Assembly (NCBI GenBank): GCA_025454955.1
Contig: JALONL010000012.1
Span: 62,001 to 126,000 of the forward strand
Length of the DNA stretch: 64,000 nt
Origin: Bacteroidia bacterium
GTDB lineage: Bacteria > Bacteroidota > Bacteroidia > Palsa-965
Direction of reading: 5' to 3'
The first letter of the stretch is position 1, and the number at the start of each line of letters is the position of its first letter. The notes under the pieces were generated by a model, which saw nothing but the letters and a program-made list of their open reading frames with translations, ran no database searches and was not told the DNA's origin. The position numbers were made by a program, and so were the translations under genes. Below, in pieces: positions 33,084-41,877 of the stretch.

Positions 33084-33834
33084 AATTTATACGGAGAAGT
33101 TGGAGAAGTTCTGTTTTACGCTTGCGGGAAACCTCAAGTTGTTTTCCGTTAGACATTTCCACAAAACCACCTTCCCCACGGATATATCGATCGACTAAAG
33201 CAAGATTTATCATATAGCTGTTGTGCGACCTGAAAAATGAGTAAGCGGGCAACTGACTTTCAAAATAAGCCAGATTTCTGGATGCAATAAATTGTTTCCC
33301 GTCTGAAAAATGAAAAACCGTATAGTTCTTATCCGCTTCGAGATAAATAATCTGGTTGAGATTGACCAGTTTGATACCGTCTGACGACGCAACAGGCAGT
33401 TTAAAATGACTTTGGGCAAGCTGCAACTGCCTGAAGTCGGCAAATTGATCATGTGGTTTAGGACGGATAATCTTTTCCAGTTTGGAGGCAGCCTGTACCA
33501 ATTCTTCACTGTCAATGGGTTTTAACAAATAGTCGAGCGCATTTACACGAAATGCCTGCACGGCATAATCATCATACGCCGTGGTAAAAATCACCCTGAA
33601 TGAATGAACTCCTGCTTTTTCCAAAAACTCGAAACCGGTAAGTTCTGGCATTTGAATATCCAGAAAAACCACATCAGGATTCACTTCATTTATTTGCTTT
33701 AATGCTTCTACCGGCGAAGTATAAGTTGACTCGATAGTAATATCCGGACAATGCAGCGCGAGCATCTTGCTCAGTACATCAAGCATTTTGGGCTCATCGT
33801 CAATTAGTACAGCCCTGATCGATTCTATGGTCAT
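33082..33834 (-). CDS. LytTR-family response regulator paired with the adjacent kinase
   Basis: 250 residues. The receiver domain has DDEP at 12-15, phospho-acceptor D59 (VVFLDIQMP), Thr in FTTAYDD and Lys in LLKPI. The LytTR DNA-binding domain spans about 145-247. Its ATG overlaps the stop of the sensor kinase by 4 nt, so the pair is translationally coupled and forms a two-component system. It is closely paralogous to the orphan regulator at 27479-28231. The target genes are unknown; the T9SS surface proteins on either side of it are natural candidates by position only. Confidence 0.95.
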   Translation of the reverse strand: MTIESIRAVLIDDEPKMLDVLSKMLALHCPDITIESTYTSPVEALKQINEVNPDVVFLDIQMPELTGFEFLEKAGVHSFRVIFTTAYDDYAVQAFRVNALDYLLKPIDSEELVQAASKLEKIIRPKPHDQFADFRQLQLAQSHFKLPVASSDGIKLVNLNQIIYLEADKNYTVFHFSDGKQFIASRNLAYFESQLPAYSFFRSHNSYMINLALVDRYIRGEGGFVEMSNGKQLEVSRKRKTELLQLLRIN

Positions 33835-36815
33835 ACTTTACTTACTGTTATTTGTGCTTTTGTACCAATTACTTCCCCGCTTTCAGCCACCATATCGATA
33901 ATCTTTACAGAAATTTGTTCCTGATAAAGATGCTTAAGCGCATCAATGCGTTTTTCGATCAGTTCCATGGCCTTTGAGTTATGCAATTTATTGTTTTTTG
34001 TCTTAATAAGCGCGGCTGCTTTCCTGCCAATTCCGTTATCCTCCACCTCAATGACCAAACTGTGGCTTTCTTTGTGCAATACCCGAACCACGATGCTTCG
34101 CTCCCCGCTTTTGTTCATTAAACCATGCCAGATTGCATTTTCAATAAATGGCTGGATAATCATGGGCGGGATAAGATAGGCTCCGACGTGAACGGTATCT
34201 GCCACCTCTATTGAATAGGAGAAACGCTCCATGCGCAACGCCTCAAGCTGCAGATATAGCTTTAAGGTTTCAAGTTCCTGATCCAGACCAACTCGTTCGG
34301 CCGATGATTGTTCCAGTACATTGCGGATTAGCCGCGAAAAACGAGTAAGATAATTGCTGGCATTGGCAGAATCATTATTTAAGATAAAATGCTGTATTGA
34401 CCCCATTACATTAAACATAAAATGTGGATTCATTTGCGCCTGAAGGGCCTGGAGACGAAGCTGCTCAAGCTGGCGTGTAAATTCAAGACGTTGTTGCTCT
34501 CTGATAAGCTGCCTTTTCCGGTAATAACGATATATCATATAAAAAGAGAAAACCAGCATACACAATATCAGAATCCGGAACCATGATTGCTGCCAAAAAG
34601 GAAAAGAAACAGAAAAAGAAAGAAATGATGATCTTCCCCATTCAGAACCCAATAAGCGGCTTTGAATTTCCAGTTTGTAATCGCCCGGGCTTAAACTTAC
34701 AAGATCAAGGTTGGTATTGGGGGTATTTACCCATTTTTCCCCATTTAACCGATAACGATATTGCAATGCCTCGCCTCCTCCTTTTAATACACTTACATAC
34801 TCTATCCGAAGCGAGTTATTCCAATAATCAAGCTGATAATTATCAAACTCACTATGCATAAAAACCTTATCATCAACAACTATTTTATTAATTAAAATGA
34901 TACGATTTCTGTTCCGGATCGGCAATTCTGCCAAATGAAAACTCAAAACCCCAAGATTTGCGGCGATATATATAATGCTATCCTCCTCTATAATTGAATT
35001 TACTTCATTACCCGGAAGACCAAAAGCAGAATTAATTGTATGTAAAACTTTAAACTGGGGCGAAAGCAATTGAACACCCCTGTTTGTGCCAACCCAGATA
35101 TTTCCGCCAGAAGAAAGACAAATAGACCGCACTTCATTTGCAAGAAGCCCGTTTTGTATAGATATGCTACGTATAATTTTATTTCCTTTACACTCAAACA
35201 GTCCCGAATTTTTAGTTCCCATTAAATAATGATCGCCTCTAATGACAAAAAGTTTCAAAATGGGAAGCAAAAAAGCCGAATCATTAATATTCACCAGAGA
35301 AAGAGCATTATGCTGATATTTGAATAAACCCGAATTTGTAGCTAAAATCAATATTGAATCATTAATATTAGCCAACGCATTTAAATGATATTTTACATAC
35401 ACATGATCTTTATTTTTTGAACTGTCAAAGTCAATTGTCGAAAATCCGTCGTAAGAGCTGCCAAATAACTTGCCTTTGAAGAAAGTGTAATACAAAATTC
35501 TGCAAATATGATCTGAACAATAAAAAGGCTTTTTTATCTCTTTGAATAAAACACCATCATCTGATCCAACCACGCCGGAAGAATTCCCCATAATGACCCA
35601 ATCGCCATTGGGCGCATCAGCCATGCCATAGAGTATGTTATTCTTATGAATATAAATCGAGTCTTTGTATATTGAACTGAAAGATGCCTGAGGATGCCCC
35701 ACGTACAGTACACCTTTTCGCATACACAACAGTGTGGAATTAGAGGAACTAAGGCCATCTGTCTTATCTATCACTGTTGCCGAAGGCCATGCCGAATAAT
35801 ACAAACCATCATCATAACTTGAATACCAGAACCCTCCGTCTTTATCTATAAGGAATCCGGTAATGAACCCTTTGAAAATTATCTCTGGCTGTGAATATGG
35901 GAAATTGGCTTTGCTGACTCTGTAACAACCACCTCCATCTGTAGTTCCTATATAATACCAATTATCATCTTCGAAAGCACACAATATATTCTTTACCGGG
36001 AGAACAAGTGAAACATGGCCACCATTTTCATCTATCCTGAATAAATTATTCTCAACCGAAATAAATAAGTATTGATCATTAGCAAATAATTTGCGAATGG
36101 TGGACTGATAATATTGCTTAATATTTTTTGTTTTTACAGCAACCTTTTTTTGCCCTGTCAGATTTACCCAAAGAACCGAATCAGATTTACCATGAACAGT
36201 AAATCCGGCCAGCCAATGATTTTTTTCCTTATCAATGAGTTTCACCCAGGCCAATCCCTGATCGGGAGTTATCAATACAGGAATCAGCTTCCCCCAGTTG
36301 TTCTCCGGTAACACTTTAAAATAATATTTTGAATCTGCATAACTTAACCAGAGCACGTCTTGCTCGTCAATAAAAAAAGAAATACATAAGCTAAAATTCA
36401 ACTGATAATCATTCAACAACTCGCTATTTACGCTGCATTGAGTAATCTTCCCATCTTCATACCATGAAAAACCTGAACGCGATGATTTAAACCAGATACG
36501 TCCTTTTCTGTCTTGCTTTGTTTCAAGCACTGAGTTACCCGCCAACCCATCTGCTTCGGTATATGTTTTAAACTTATACCCATCATAAACCGCAACACCA
36601 CCATCAGTTCCAATCCACAAAAAACCTTTTGAGTCTTCAAATACAGTGTAAATTATAGAACTTGGTAAGCCATCGGCGGTGGTAAAACGCTTCACCGGCC
36701 GGTGCCCGATTGCCTTCAAATCATCCGGCATAACCAATATCAGAAATACGAAAAGTAAAATTCTGCAAAATTCCGTAAGGAGGTTACAAGGTTGATTCGT
36801 CATTTGAACAATCAT
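33831..36815 (-). CDS. LytS-type sensor histidine kinase with periplasmic beta-propeller domain
   Basis: About 994 residues from ATG 36813-36815; 36801-36803 and 36873-36875 are alternatives. The chosen start gives a signal-anchor (FCRILLFVFLILVMPDD). The periplasmic region consists of Reg_prop-type propeller repeats (PSSIIYTVFEDSKGFLWIGTDGGVAVYDG; ANEVRSICLSSGGNIWVGTNRGVQLL) and a Y_Y_Y-type domain (LQYRYRLNGEKWVNTPN). It is followed by a transmembrane helix (FRILILCMLVFSFYMIYRYY), a coiled coil, and a His_kinase domain with the phospho-accepting His in MNPHFMFN, about 197 residues from the end. The ATP-binding Asn/Gly boxes are PFIENAIWHGL and EDNGIGRKAA. The gene is clearly A+T-richer than its neighbours. 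It should sense a periplasmic ligand and phosphorylate the coupled LytTR regulator. Confidence 0.92.
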   Translation of the reverse strand: MIVQMTNQPCNLLTEFCRILLFVFLILVMPDDLKAIGHRPVKRFTTADGLPSSIIYTVFEDSKGFLWIGTDGGVAVYDGYKFKTYTEADGLAGNSVLETKQDRKGRIWFKSSRSGFSWYEDGKITQCSVNSELLNDYQLNFSLCISFFIDEQDVLWLSYADSKYYFKVLPENNWGKLIPVLITPDQGLAWVKLIDKEKNHWLAGFTVHGKSDSVLWVNLTGQKKVAVKTKNIKQYYQSTIRKLFANDQYLFISVENNLFRIDENGGHVSLVLPVKNILCAFEDDNWYYIGTTDGGGCYRVSKANFPYSQPEIIFKGFITGFLIDKDGGFWYSSYDDGLYYSAWPSATVIDKTDGLSSSNSTLLCMRKGVLYVGHPQASFSSIYKDSIYIHKNNILYGMADAPNGDWVIMGNSSGVVGSDDGVLFKEIKKPFYCSDHICRILYYTFFKGKLFGSSYDGFSTIDFDSSKNKDHVYVKYHLNALANINDSILILATNSGLFKYQHNALSLVNINDSAFLLPILKLFVIRGDHYLMGTKNSGLFECKGNKIIRSISIQNGLLANEVRSICLSSGGNIWVGTNRGVQLLSPQFKVLHTINSAFGLPGNEVNSIIEEDSIIYIAANLGVLSFHLAELPIRNRNRIILINKIVVDDKVFMHSEFDNYQLDYWNNSLRIEYVSVLKGGGEALQYRYRLNGEKWVNTPNTNLDLVSLSPGDYKLEIQSRLLGSEWGRSSFLSFSVSFPFWQQSWFRILILCMLVFSFYMIYRYYRKRQLIREQQRLEFTRQLEQLRLQALQAQMNPHFMFNVMGSIQHFILNNDSANASNYLTRFSRLIRNVLEQSSAERVGLDQELETLKLYLQLEALRMERFSYSIEVADTVHVGAYLIPPMIIQPFIENAIWHGLMNKSGERSIVVRVLHKESHSLVIEVEDNGIGRKAAALIKTKNNKLHNSKAMELIEKRIDALKHLYQEQISVKIIDMVAESGEVIGTKAQITVSKV

Positions 36816-36877
36816 AGTCTCACTCAAAAATAATTGTATTCTGCAAATATCAATACTTCTGCTATCTTTATCCATAC

Positions 36878-37663
36878 ATGCAATCCTGTTTGTACCGGGC
36901 TACTGTAATGCACCACCGGCTGGAACCTAAAAAACACCGGTTTCACTACGGCCTGTTTTTCTTTTACCTTAATCTCGACACACTGGAGAACGACCTGAAA
37001 CGCATTCCCGTTACAGGCTTCAACCGCTTCAACCTTTTTTCTTTTTACGATAAGGATCATTTACAGACCGATCCTGCAAAGCCCATACGTTTACGCGAAT
37101 CACTCAACAACTGGCTCCGGGAACAAGGCATCACACAAATGCCCGGAAAAGTAATGCTGCTCACTCATTTGCGGGTGCTGGGCTACGTGTTTAACCCGGT
37201 TTCGTTTTATTACTGTTTCGATGAAAAAGACGAACCGCTTTATGTGGTGGCCGAAGTGCGGAACACTTACCACGAAATGAAAATGTACCTGCTCGACCGT
37301 TCGCATTTCAACGGAAATGAATTTCATAAACGGCAGCCCAAATACTTTTATGTATCGCCGTTTATTGAGCATGATGCCGAGTTTGATTTCCACCTGAAAA
37401 TTCCCGGCGACAAACTGAATATCCGCATCGACGATTATAAAAACGATAAACGCTTTTTCCTGAGTACACTCACCGGCACACGAAAACCGCTGACTGCGGG
37501 AAGACTTATCGGTTTCGGATTGCGTTTTCCGTTTATCACCTTGCAGGTAATTGGCCTCATTCACTGGCACGCGTTCAGGCTGTGGCTGAAAAAAATCCGC
37601 TTCTTCCGCAAGGCCGATCACGCCGATTTGCAGCGGGATGTGATGCGGCCTTACGGGAAGTAA
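36878..37663 (+). CDS. DUF1365 protein, partner of cyclopropane-fatty-acid-synthase-type lipid modification
   Basis: 261 residues. The opening LYRATVMHHRLEPKKHRFHYGLFFFYLNLD, the LLTHLRVLGYVFNPVSFYYCFD block and EVRNTYHEMKMYLL are the diagnostic DUF1365 segments. Proteins of this family are usually encoded next to an FAD oxidoreductase and a CFA-synthase-like methyltransferase. Their chemistry is not established; a role in converting membrane acyl chains is inferred from linkage. Here the oxidoreductase is 6.5 kb upstream and the methyltransferase 2.2 kb downstream, all on the plus strand. The gene begins 62 nt from the divergent sensor kinase start. Confidence 0.9.
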   Translation: MQSCLYRATVMHHRLEPKKHRFHYGLFFFYLNLDTLENDLKRIPVTGFNRFNLFSFYDKDHLQTDPAKPIRLRESLNNWLREQGITQMPGKVMLLTHLRVLGYVFNPVSFYYCFDEKDEPLYVVAEVRNTYHEMKMYLLDRSHFNGNEFHKRQPKYFYVSPFIEHDAEFDFHLKIPGDKLNIRIDDYKNDKRFFLSTLTGTRKPLTAGRLIGFGLRFPFITLQVIGLIHWHAFRLWLKKIRFFRKADHADLQRDVMRPYGK

Positions 37664-37684
37664 GCGGAGTAATGGGCGCTTCAA

Positions 37685-38251
37685 CTATTCGCCCTGAGCG
37701 GGTTTTGCTGTTTTTGATGTGGGGAAAAATTTATTCCGGAAAATATTTTGTGATGCAGACTTGCTGTAAGCAACAAGCCCTGCCGCTAACAGTGCGCATG
37801 TTAAGGCCAGCCAGTAGCCGAATTCATAAGTTAAATGGATATTGGCAAATCCAGTATTTAAATCCGGTGTTAGCATTGTGAAAATTAATGTCAACCCGAA
37901 ATTCCCTGCTGATAAAGACATTATCCAGTTCCAACTTTTATCAAATGTTTCCTTATGCACATCCCCCAGAAAGGCAAGTATTGCAGTAAGTACAAATAGA
38001 ACAAGTGTAAGTTTACCCATGCCATTGAATCCTTTTGTAGTACTCATTTTAAAACTAGTTCCTTCTCTTGGGGGTAATGCTTCCATTCCTGAAATTTCAT
38101 TTATATCATCATACGTTTTTTGTACATAATCATTTTTCAAGAAGGACCCTACAAAGCCATCTCCCTCAAAAGATATACTTGTCCAGGGCAGAAATACAGA
38201 AACAGCTCCCACTATACAAAGTGCAGCGATTACAACTCGAATTAAGTTCAT
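37685..38251 (-). CDS. Four-span membrane protein, unknown function
   Basis: 188 residues. Hydrophobic helices are VVIAALCIVGAVSVFLPW, LTLVLFVLTAILAFLG, IMSLSAGNFGLTLIFTML and YWLALTCALLAAGLVAYS. A soluble, probably extracytoplasmic loop of about 50 residues lies between the first and second. The C-terminus is basic and cytoplasmic. I recognise no named family; the overall pattern (a FLPW motif after the first helix) is common among small bacterial membrane proteins of unknown role. It converges on the DUF1365 gene with a gap of 21 nt and interrupts the lipid-modification gene order. Confidence 0.7.
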   Translation of the reverse strand: MNLIRVVIAALCIVGAVSVFLPWTSISFEGDGFVGSFLKNDYVQKTYDDINEISGMEALPPREGTSFKMSTTKGFNGMGKLTLVLFVLTAILAFLGDVHKETFDKSWNWIMSLSAGNFGLTLIFTMLTPDLNTGFANIHLTYEFGYWLALTCALLAAGLVAYSKSASQNIFRNKFFPTSKTAKPAQGE

Positions 38252-38354
38252 AGGTTTTAGTTTTTAGTGTGTGACAATTATTGAAAACACTGCAAACCTA
38301 TTCCTCACAAATCACTATTCAATCATCAGATTAAATGAATTGTTTACCGATAAA

Positions 38355-38425
38355 TTATCCCCACAAATAACTATCCACAGCCTATTAAAAATATTCGGGA
38401 GAAAATTTGAAATTTTCTCCCGAAT
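38355..38425. promoter_or_regulatory. Pair of DnaA-box-like sites and a strong hairpin in a divergent intergenic region
   Basis: TTATCCCCA (38355-38363) and CTATCCACA (38371-38379) each differ by one base from the DnaA box TTATCCACA and have the same orientation. A perfect 15-bp hairpin follows (38393-38407 with 38411-38425, loop TGA; arm ATTCGGGAGAAAATT). The hairpin lies in the gap between two divergent genes. On the minus strand it is followed by a T-rich tract. The role is unknown; two boxes are too few to call an origin. Confidence 0.35.
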
Positions 38426-38490
38426 CATTTCCCGGCAACCATATTTCCGGCTTTATACAGATAATTTCAAACAGTTTTCTAAATTTACCC

Positions 38491-39825
38491 ATGCTTTCCC
38501 GCCTTACATTCCTGCTATCCTTCACCGTTTTACTCGGCTCCTGTTTCCACAAAAACGTAATGGAAGACCGTGCCGACGATATTAAATGCGTATTGCTTTA
38601 CAGCGATAATTCCGGCGCACGCATCATTGCACGCGAAGAAATTTTCCAGGCCACCAGCAAATCTTCCGGCAGGGGAATTACACGCATCTCCGGCTATTCC
38701 GAGTATCGCCTCTCGGCCTACGACGTGGCCACGGGCGAATTGCTGGCGCGCGTGGAACTGGGCGAAGGACAAAAAGAAGGCGAATGCCTCGTGCTCGGAA
38801 TTGCACACGATAAAATCTGGCTCTTCAGCATGAACCCCGAACTGGGCTTCCACACCCGAAGCCCAAAAACACTCGAAGTAATTCAAACGCAGGAACAAAT
38901 TACCGCCGCCGCCCCGTTTGCCGGATTCAAATTTGCCGTGTGCGAATGGCCCCTCATCAGCCGCCACTACGGTATGAGCGCCGATCAGAAAAATGTAATG
39001 GTTACCGACCTCTCAGGCTTCCGATACCGCTACAACCCGCAAACCGGCACATTGGAAAAAACCAACGACGAAATTGTATGCAACGATAACTGGACATCAA
39101 CCAACCCGGCCAAAAACTCGTCGATGCAATGGCTGTACGACAGTACACTTAATCTCTCGGGCGAACCGCGGCGGCTCATTCAGCACAATTACAAACCCAC
39201 GGCTTTCCAGAACTCGTACCTCAACGGCGAATTCCTCATGTCATCAGACCTGCGAAGTATTGCAGGTTTGCAATATGCACTGGCCGATAAGTTTCAGCGG
39301 CAGATCGACTCGGTAAGCGCAATTATCAAATCCATTCAGCAGGAATTCCCACGGCTTGCACCCAAAACCGCATGGCTCTCAGACATGAGCCCGGGCGAGC
39401 GTGACGCATACTACAAACTCGGCGACCTGCAACGCGACACCGCCGAACTGATGCGCGATAAAAAAGACGTACAACGACAATCCTCCTCGTTTGGCCGCTA
39501 CACAGCACTGCGTTATGGCCACGATGCCTTCATCTGGCATTGCAGCGATGTAACCGATACCGGCAAAACGCTGCTTACCTCGCTCGAAATCCTTTCCGGA
39601 AGCCAGTTACGCGAAAAATGGACATTGCGCCTGAACCGGTATTTCTTCAACCCCGACAAAGCCGATGCCGCCGGCGCATTCGAAACCGTTTTCTCCGACG
39701 GAAACCCACAATTCCGTTTCCAGTGGTTTGAGGTGAGTAACGACAAACTCATTGCAATTAGTCAGTTGCAGATGTGCTGCATCGACCTGAAAACGGGAAA
39801 ACTTTTGTGGGATAAAGATTTGTAA
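38491..39825 (+). CDS. Lipoprotein with PQQ-like beta-propeller features
   Basis: The ATG at 38491 gives 444 residues and a lipoprotein signal (MLSRLTFLLSFTVLLGSC; lipidated Cys18). The body contains propeller-like strands: YSEYRLSAYDVATGELLARVELG, ISQLQMCCIDLKTGKLLWDKD and FRYRYNPQTGTLEK, the usual 'D..TG.LLW' turns of PQQ-like repeats. A helical insertion (FQRQIDSVSAIIKSIQQEF through ELMRDKKDVQ) lies in the middle. Its function is unknown; a membrane-anchored scaffold is likely. It lies just upstream of the CFA synthase on the same strand. Confidence 0.7.
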   Translation: MLSRLTFLLSFTVLLGSCFHKNVMEDRADDIKCVLLYSDNSGARIIAREEIFQATSKSSGRGITRISGYSEYRLSAYDVATGELLARVELGEGQKEGECLVLGIAHDKIWLFSMNPELGFHTRSPKTLEVIQTQEQITAAAPFAGFKFAVCEWPLISRHYGMSADQKNVMVTDLSGFRYRYNPQTGTLEKTNDEIVCNDNWTSTNPAKNSSMQWLYDSTLNLSGEPRRLIQHNYKPTAFQNSYLNGEFLMSSDLRSIAGLQYALADKFQRQIDSVSAIIKSIQQEFPRLAPKTAWLSDMSPGERDAYYKLGDLQRDTAELMRDKKDVQRQSSSFGRYTALRYGHDAFIWHCSDVTDTGKTLLTSLEILSGSQLREKWTLRLNRYFFNPDKADAAGAFETVFSDGNPQFRFQWFEVSNDKLIAISQLQMCCIDLKTGKLLWDKDL

Positions 39826-39883
39826 ATTTCCGGATCAGCCAATCTGCGCAGTGGTTTTTCGCGTAGATTTATCCAAACCTGTT

Positions 39884-41125
39884 ATGTCCCAAACTGCCGT
39901 ACTTACTTCTGCCAGCCGTTCGTTTTACGAGCGCACCGTTCTCGGTTTGCTTATGCGCATGACACGCGGACGGCTCGAACTGCGCCTGCCCTCGGGCGAA
40001 GAAATTCAAATTGGCGACGGCACCGGCGGCATACACGCCCGTGCCGACATTAACGACGCTGATTTTTTCCGCCGCTGCCTGCTGTATGGCGATATTGGTT
40101 TTGGCGAAACTTACGTGGACGGACTCTGGAACACACCCGACATTACCGCCGTAATTTCGTGGATGCTGCTCAACATCGATAATGCACCCACCATATCAGG
40201 CAGCAGCGCAAAAGGCACAGTGCTTAACGTGCTTCGTTTCTGGAACCGCATTACGCACAACCGCCGTGCCAACAGCCGCAGCGGTTCGCAACGCAACATC
40301 AGCGAGCATTATGATCTGAGCAACGAGTTCTTTGCCGCCTGGCTCGATCCTACCATGACCTATTCGAGCGCATGGTTTGAACGCGAAGATATGTCGCTCG
40401 AAGAAGCTCAACACGCCAAGTACAACCGGCTTTGTTCGCTCCTGCATCTCAGGCCCGAACACTACGTACTCGAAATTGGCAGCGGCTGGGGCGGCAATGC
40501 CATTTTCATGGCGCAAAACTACGGCTGCAAAGTCACCAGCATTACCATTTCAAAAGAACAGCAGCAACTGGCGCAGCAACGTGTAAAAGCCGCCGGGCTC
40601 GAACACCTCATCGAAATCCGCCTCGAAGATTACCGCAACATCAGCGGCAGTTTCGACCGCATTGTAAGCATAGAAATGCTCGAAGCCGTGGGCGCCGAAT
40701 TTCTCGAACCCTACTTCGCACAATGTCACAAACTTCTCAAGCAAAACGGACTGCTGGCCCTGCAGGTAATTACCTGCCCCGATTCGCGGTTTGATGACCT
40801 TCGCACCGGTGTGGACTGGATTCAGAAGCACATTTTCCCCGGTTCGCTCCTGCCCTCGCTCGGTGCCATGAACAACGCCATAAACCGCACCGGCGATCTC
40901 ACACTGCTCGATGCAAAAGACCTCGGTAAACACTACGCAAAAACACTGGCCCTCTGGCGAAACAATTTCAACGCCGCGCAGGACAAAATAAAACCACTCG
41001 GTTTCGACGACCGCTTTGCGCGCAAATGGAATTACTACCTCTGCTACTGCGAAGCCGCTTTTGCCATGCGAAACATTAACGTGCTGCAACTGCTTTACAG
41101 CCGCCCGAATAATTTATCGTACTAA
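39884..41125 (+). CDS. cfa: Cyclopropane-fatty-acyl-phospholipid synthase family methyltransferase
   Basis: 413 residues from the ATG at 39884; a GTG at 39851 would add 11 residues the family does not have. The N-terminal domain contains DINDADFFRRCLLYGDIGFGETYVDGLWNT. ISEHYDLSNEFFAAWLDPTMTYSSAWF precedes the SAM-binding motif LEIGSGWGGNA, and the C-terminal FDDRFARKWNYYLCYCEAAFAMRNINVLQLLYSRP is complete. The enzyme transfers a methylene/methyl group from S-adenosylmethionine to acyl-chain double bonds of membrane lipids. Members linked to DUF1365 and an FAD oxidoreductase may make methylated or further modified chains rather than plain cyclopropanes. Both linked genes are present upstream on this strand, though not contiguous. 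Confidence 0.93.
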   Translation: MSQTAVLTSASRSFYERTVLGLLMRMTRGRLELRLPSGEEIQIGDGTGGIHARADINDADFFRRCLLYGDIGFGETYVDGLWNTPDITAVISWMLLNIDNAPTISGSSAKGTVLNVLRFWNRITHNRRANSRSGSQRNISEHYDLSNEFFAAWLDPTMTYSSAWFEREDMSLEEAQHAKYNRLCSLLHLRPEHYVLEIGSGWGGNAIFMAQNYGCKVTSITISKEQQQLAQQRVKAAGLEHLIEIRLEDYRNISGSFDRIVSIEMLEAVGAEFLEPYFAQCHKLLKQNGLLALQVITCPDSRFDDLRTGVDWIQKHIFPGSLLPSLGAMNNAINRTGDLTLLDAKDLGKHYAKTLALWRNNFNAAQDKIKPLGFDDRFARKWNYYLCYCEAAFAMRNINVLQLLYSRPNNLSY

Positions 41126-41155
41126 ATTTGATCGCTCACTCCAAGCGATTCGCTT

Positions 41156-41869
41156 ATGTCTGTTCTGCGGCTGCGCACGGTTATTTCCCGCGCATTACAT
41201 ATCACCAACGACGAAGCCGATCTGGTAATCGGCGCCGGACGGGTGCGCGTAAACGGAATGGCATTGCCGCCCTCGGCCAAAATTGACCATCACGAAGAAA
41301 TTACACTCGATGGTAAAATTTTGCGCGAAGAAAAAAAATTCATCTACCTGCTCTTTCACAAACCCCGCGGCGTGGAATGCACCCTCAACGACAGCATTGC
41401 CGATAATCTCCTCACCTCCTTCCATTTTCCCGAACGGCTTTACCCCGTAGGCCGCCTCGACAAATATTCCGAAGGCCTGCTGCTCATGACCAACAACGGC
41501 AAAGTATTCAAACACATTGCCTGGAGCGAAATGAATAAGGAAAAAGAATACGTGGTGGAAATAAACGCGCCCGTAACACCCGAATTCCTTGCACAAATGG
41601 CTGCCGGTGTGGAAATAATGGGCAAACTCACCCGTCCGGCACATACTGCGGCCTTAGAAAACCAACCCAACCGGTTCCGCATCATTCTCACGCAGGGACT
41701 CAACCGGCAAATCAGGCGCATGAGCAGTAAGCTCGGTTATAAAGTAACGCGGCTGCAACGCATACGCATCATGCACCTGCACCTGAACGATCTTGAGCCC
41801 GGCCGTTGGCGTATGCTGGATGCAGAAGAAGAAAAACAACTTCTGCACATGCTGGAAACTGAAAAGTAG
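41156..41869 (+). CDS. rluF: 23S rRNA pseudouridine synthase, RluF-like
   Basis: 237 residues. An N-terminal S4 RNA-binding domain (residues about 5-55: LRTVISRALHITNDEADLVI, GRVRVNGMAL) is followed by the RsuA/RluB/E/F catalytic domain. The catalytic aspartate is in VGRLDKYSEGLLLMTN. The LTQGLNRQIRRM motif and VTRLQRIRIMHLHL point to RluF, which modifies U2604 of 23S rRNA; RluE or RsuA are less likely. It starts 30 nt after cfa on the same strand. It ends 8 nt from the convergent der stop. Confidence 0.9.
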   Translation: MSVLRLRTVISRALHITNDEADLVIGAGRVRVNGMALPPSAKIDHHEEITLDGKILREEKKFIYLLFHKPRGVECTLNDSIADNLLTSFHFPERLYPVGRLDKYSEGLLLMTNNGKVFKHIAWSEMNKEKEYVVEINAPVTPEFLAQMAAGVEIMGKLTRPAHTAALENQPNRFRIILTQGLNRQIRRMSSKLGYKVTRLQRIRIMHLHLNDLEPGRWRMLDAEEEKQLLHMLETEK

Positions 41870-41877
41870 AATTGCGC

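Noticed and set aside
36876-36877. Longest start of the sensor kinase (36875), which would leave 2 nt to the DUF1365 start
   Set aside because: It would put 20-24 hydrophilic residues before the signal anchor and leave no room for either promoter; the Met at 36813-36815 or 36801-36803 fits better.
38341-38425. Chromosomal origin of replication
   Set aside because: Only two imperfect DnaA-box-like sites and no AT-rich unwinding element or neighbouring dnaA/dnaN; kept as a low-confidence regulatory note.
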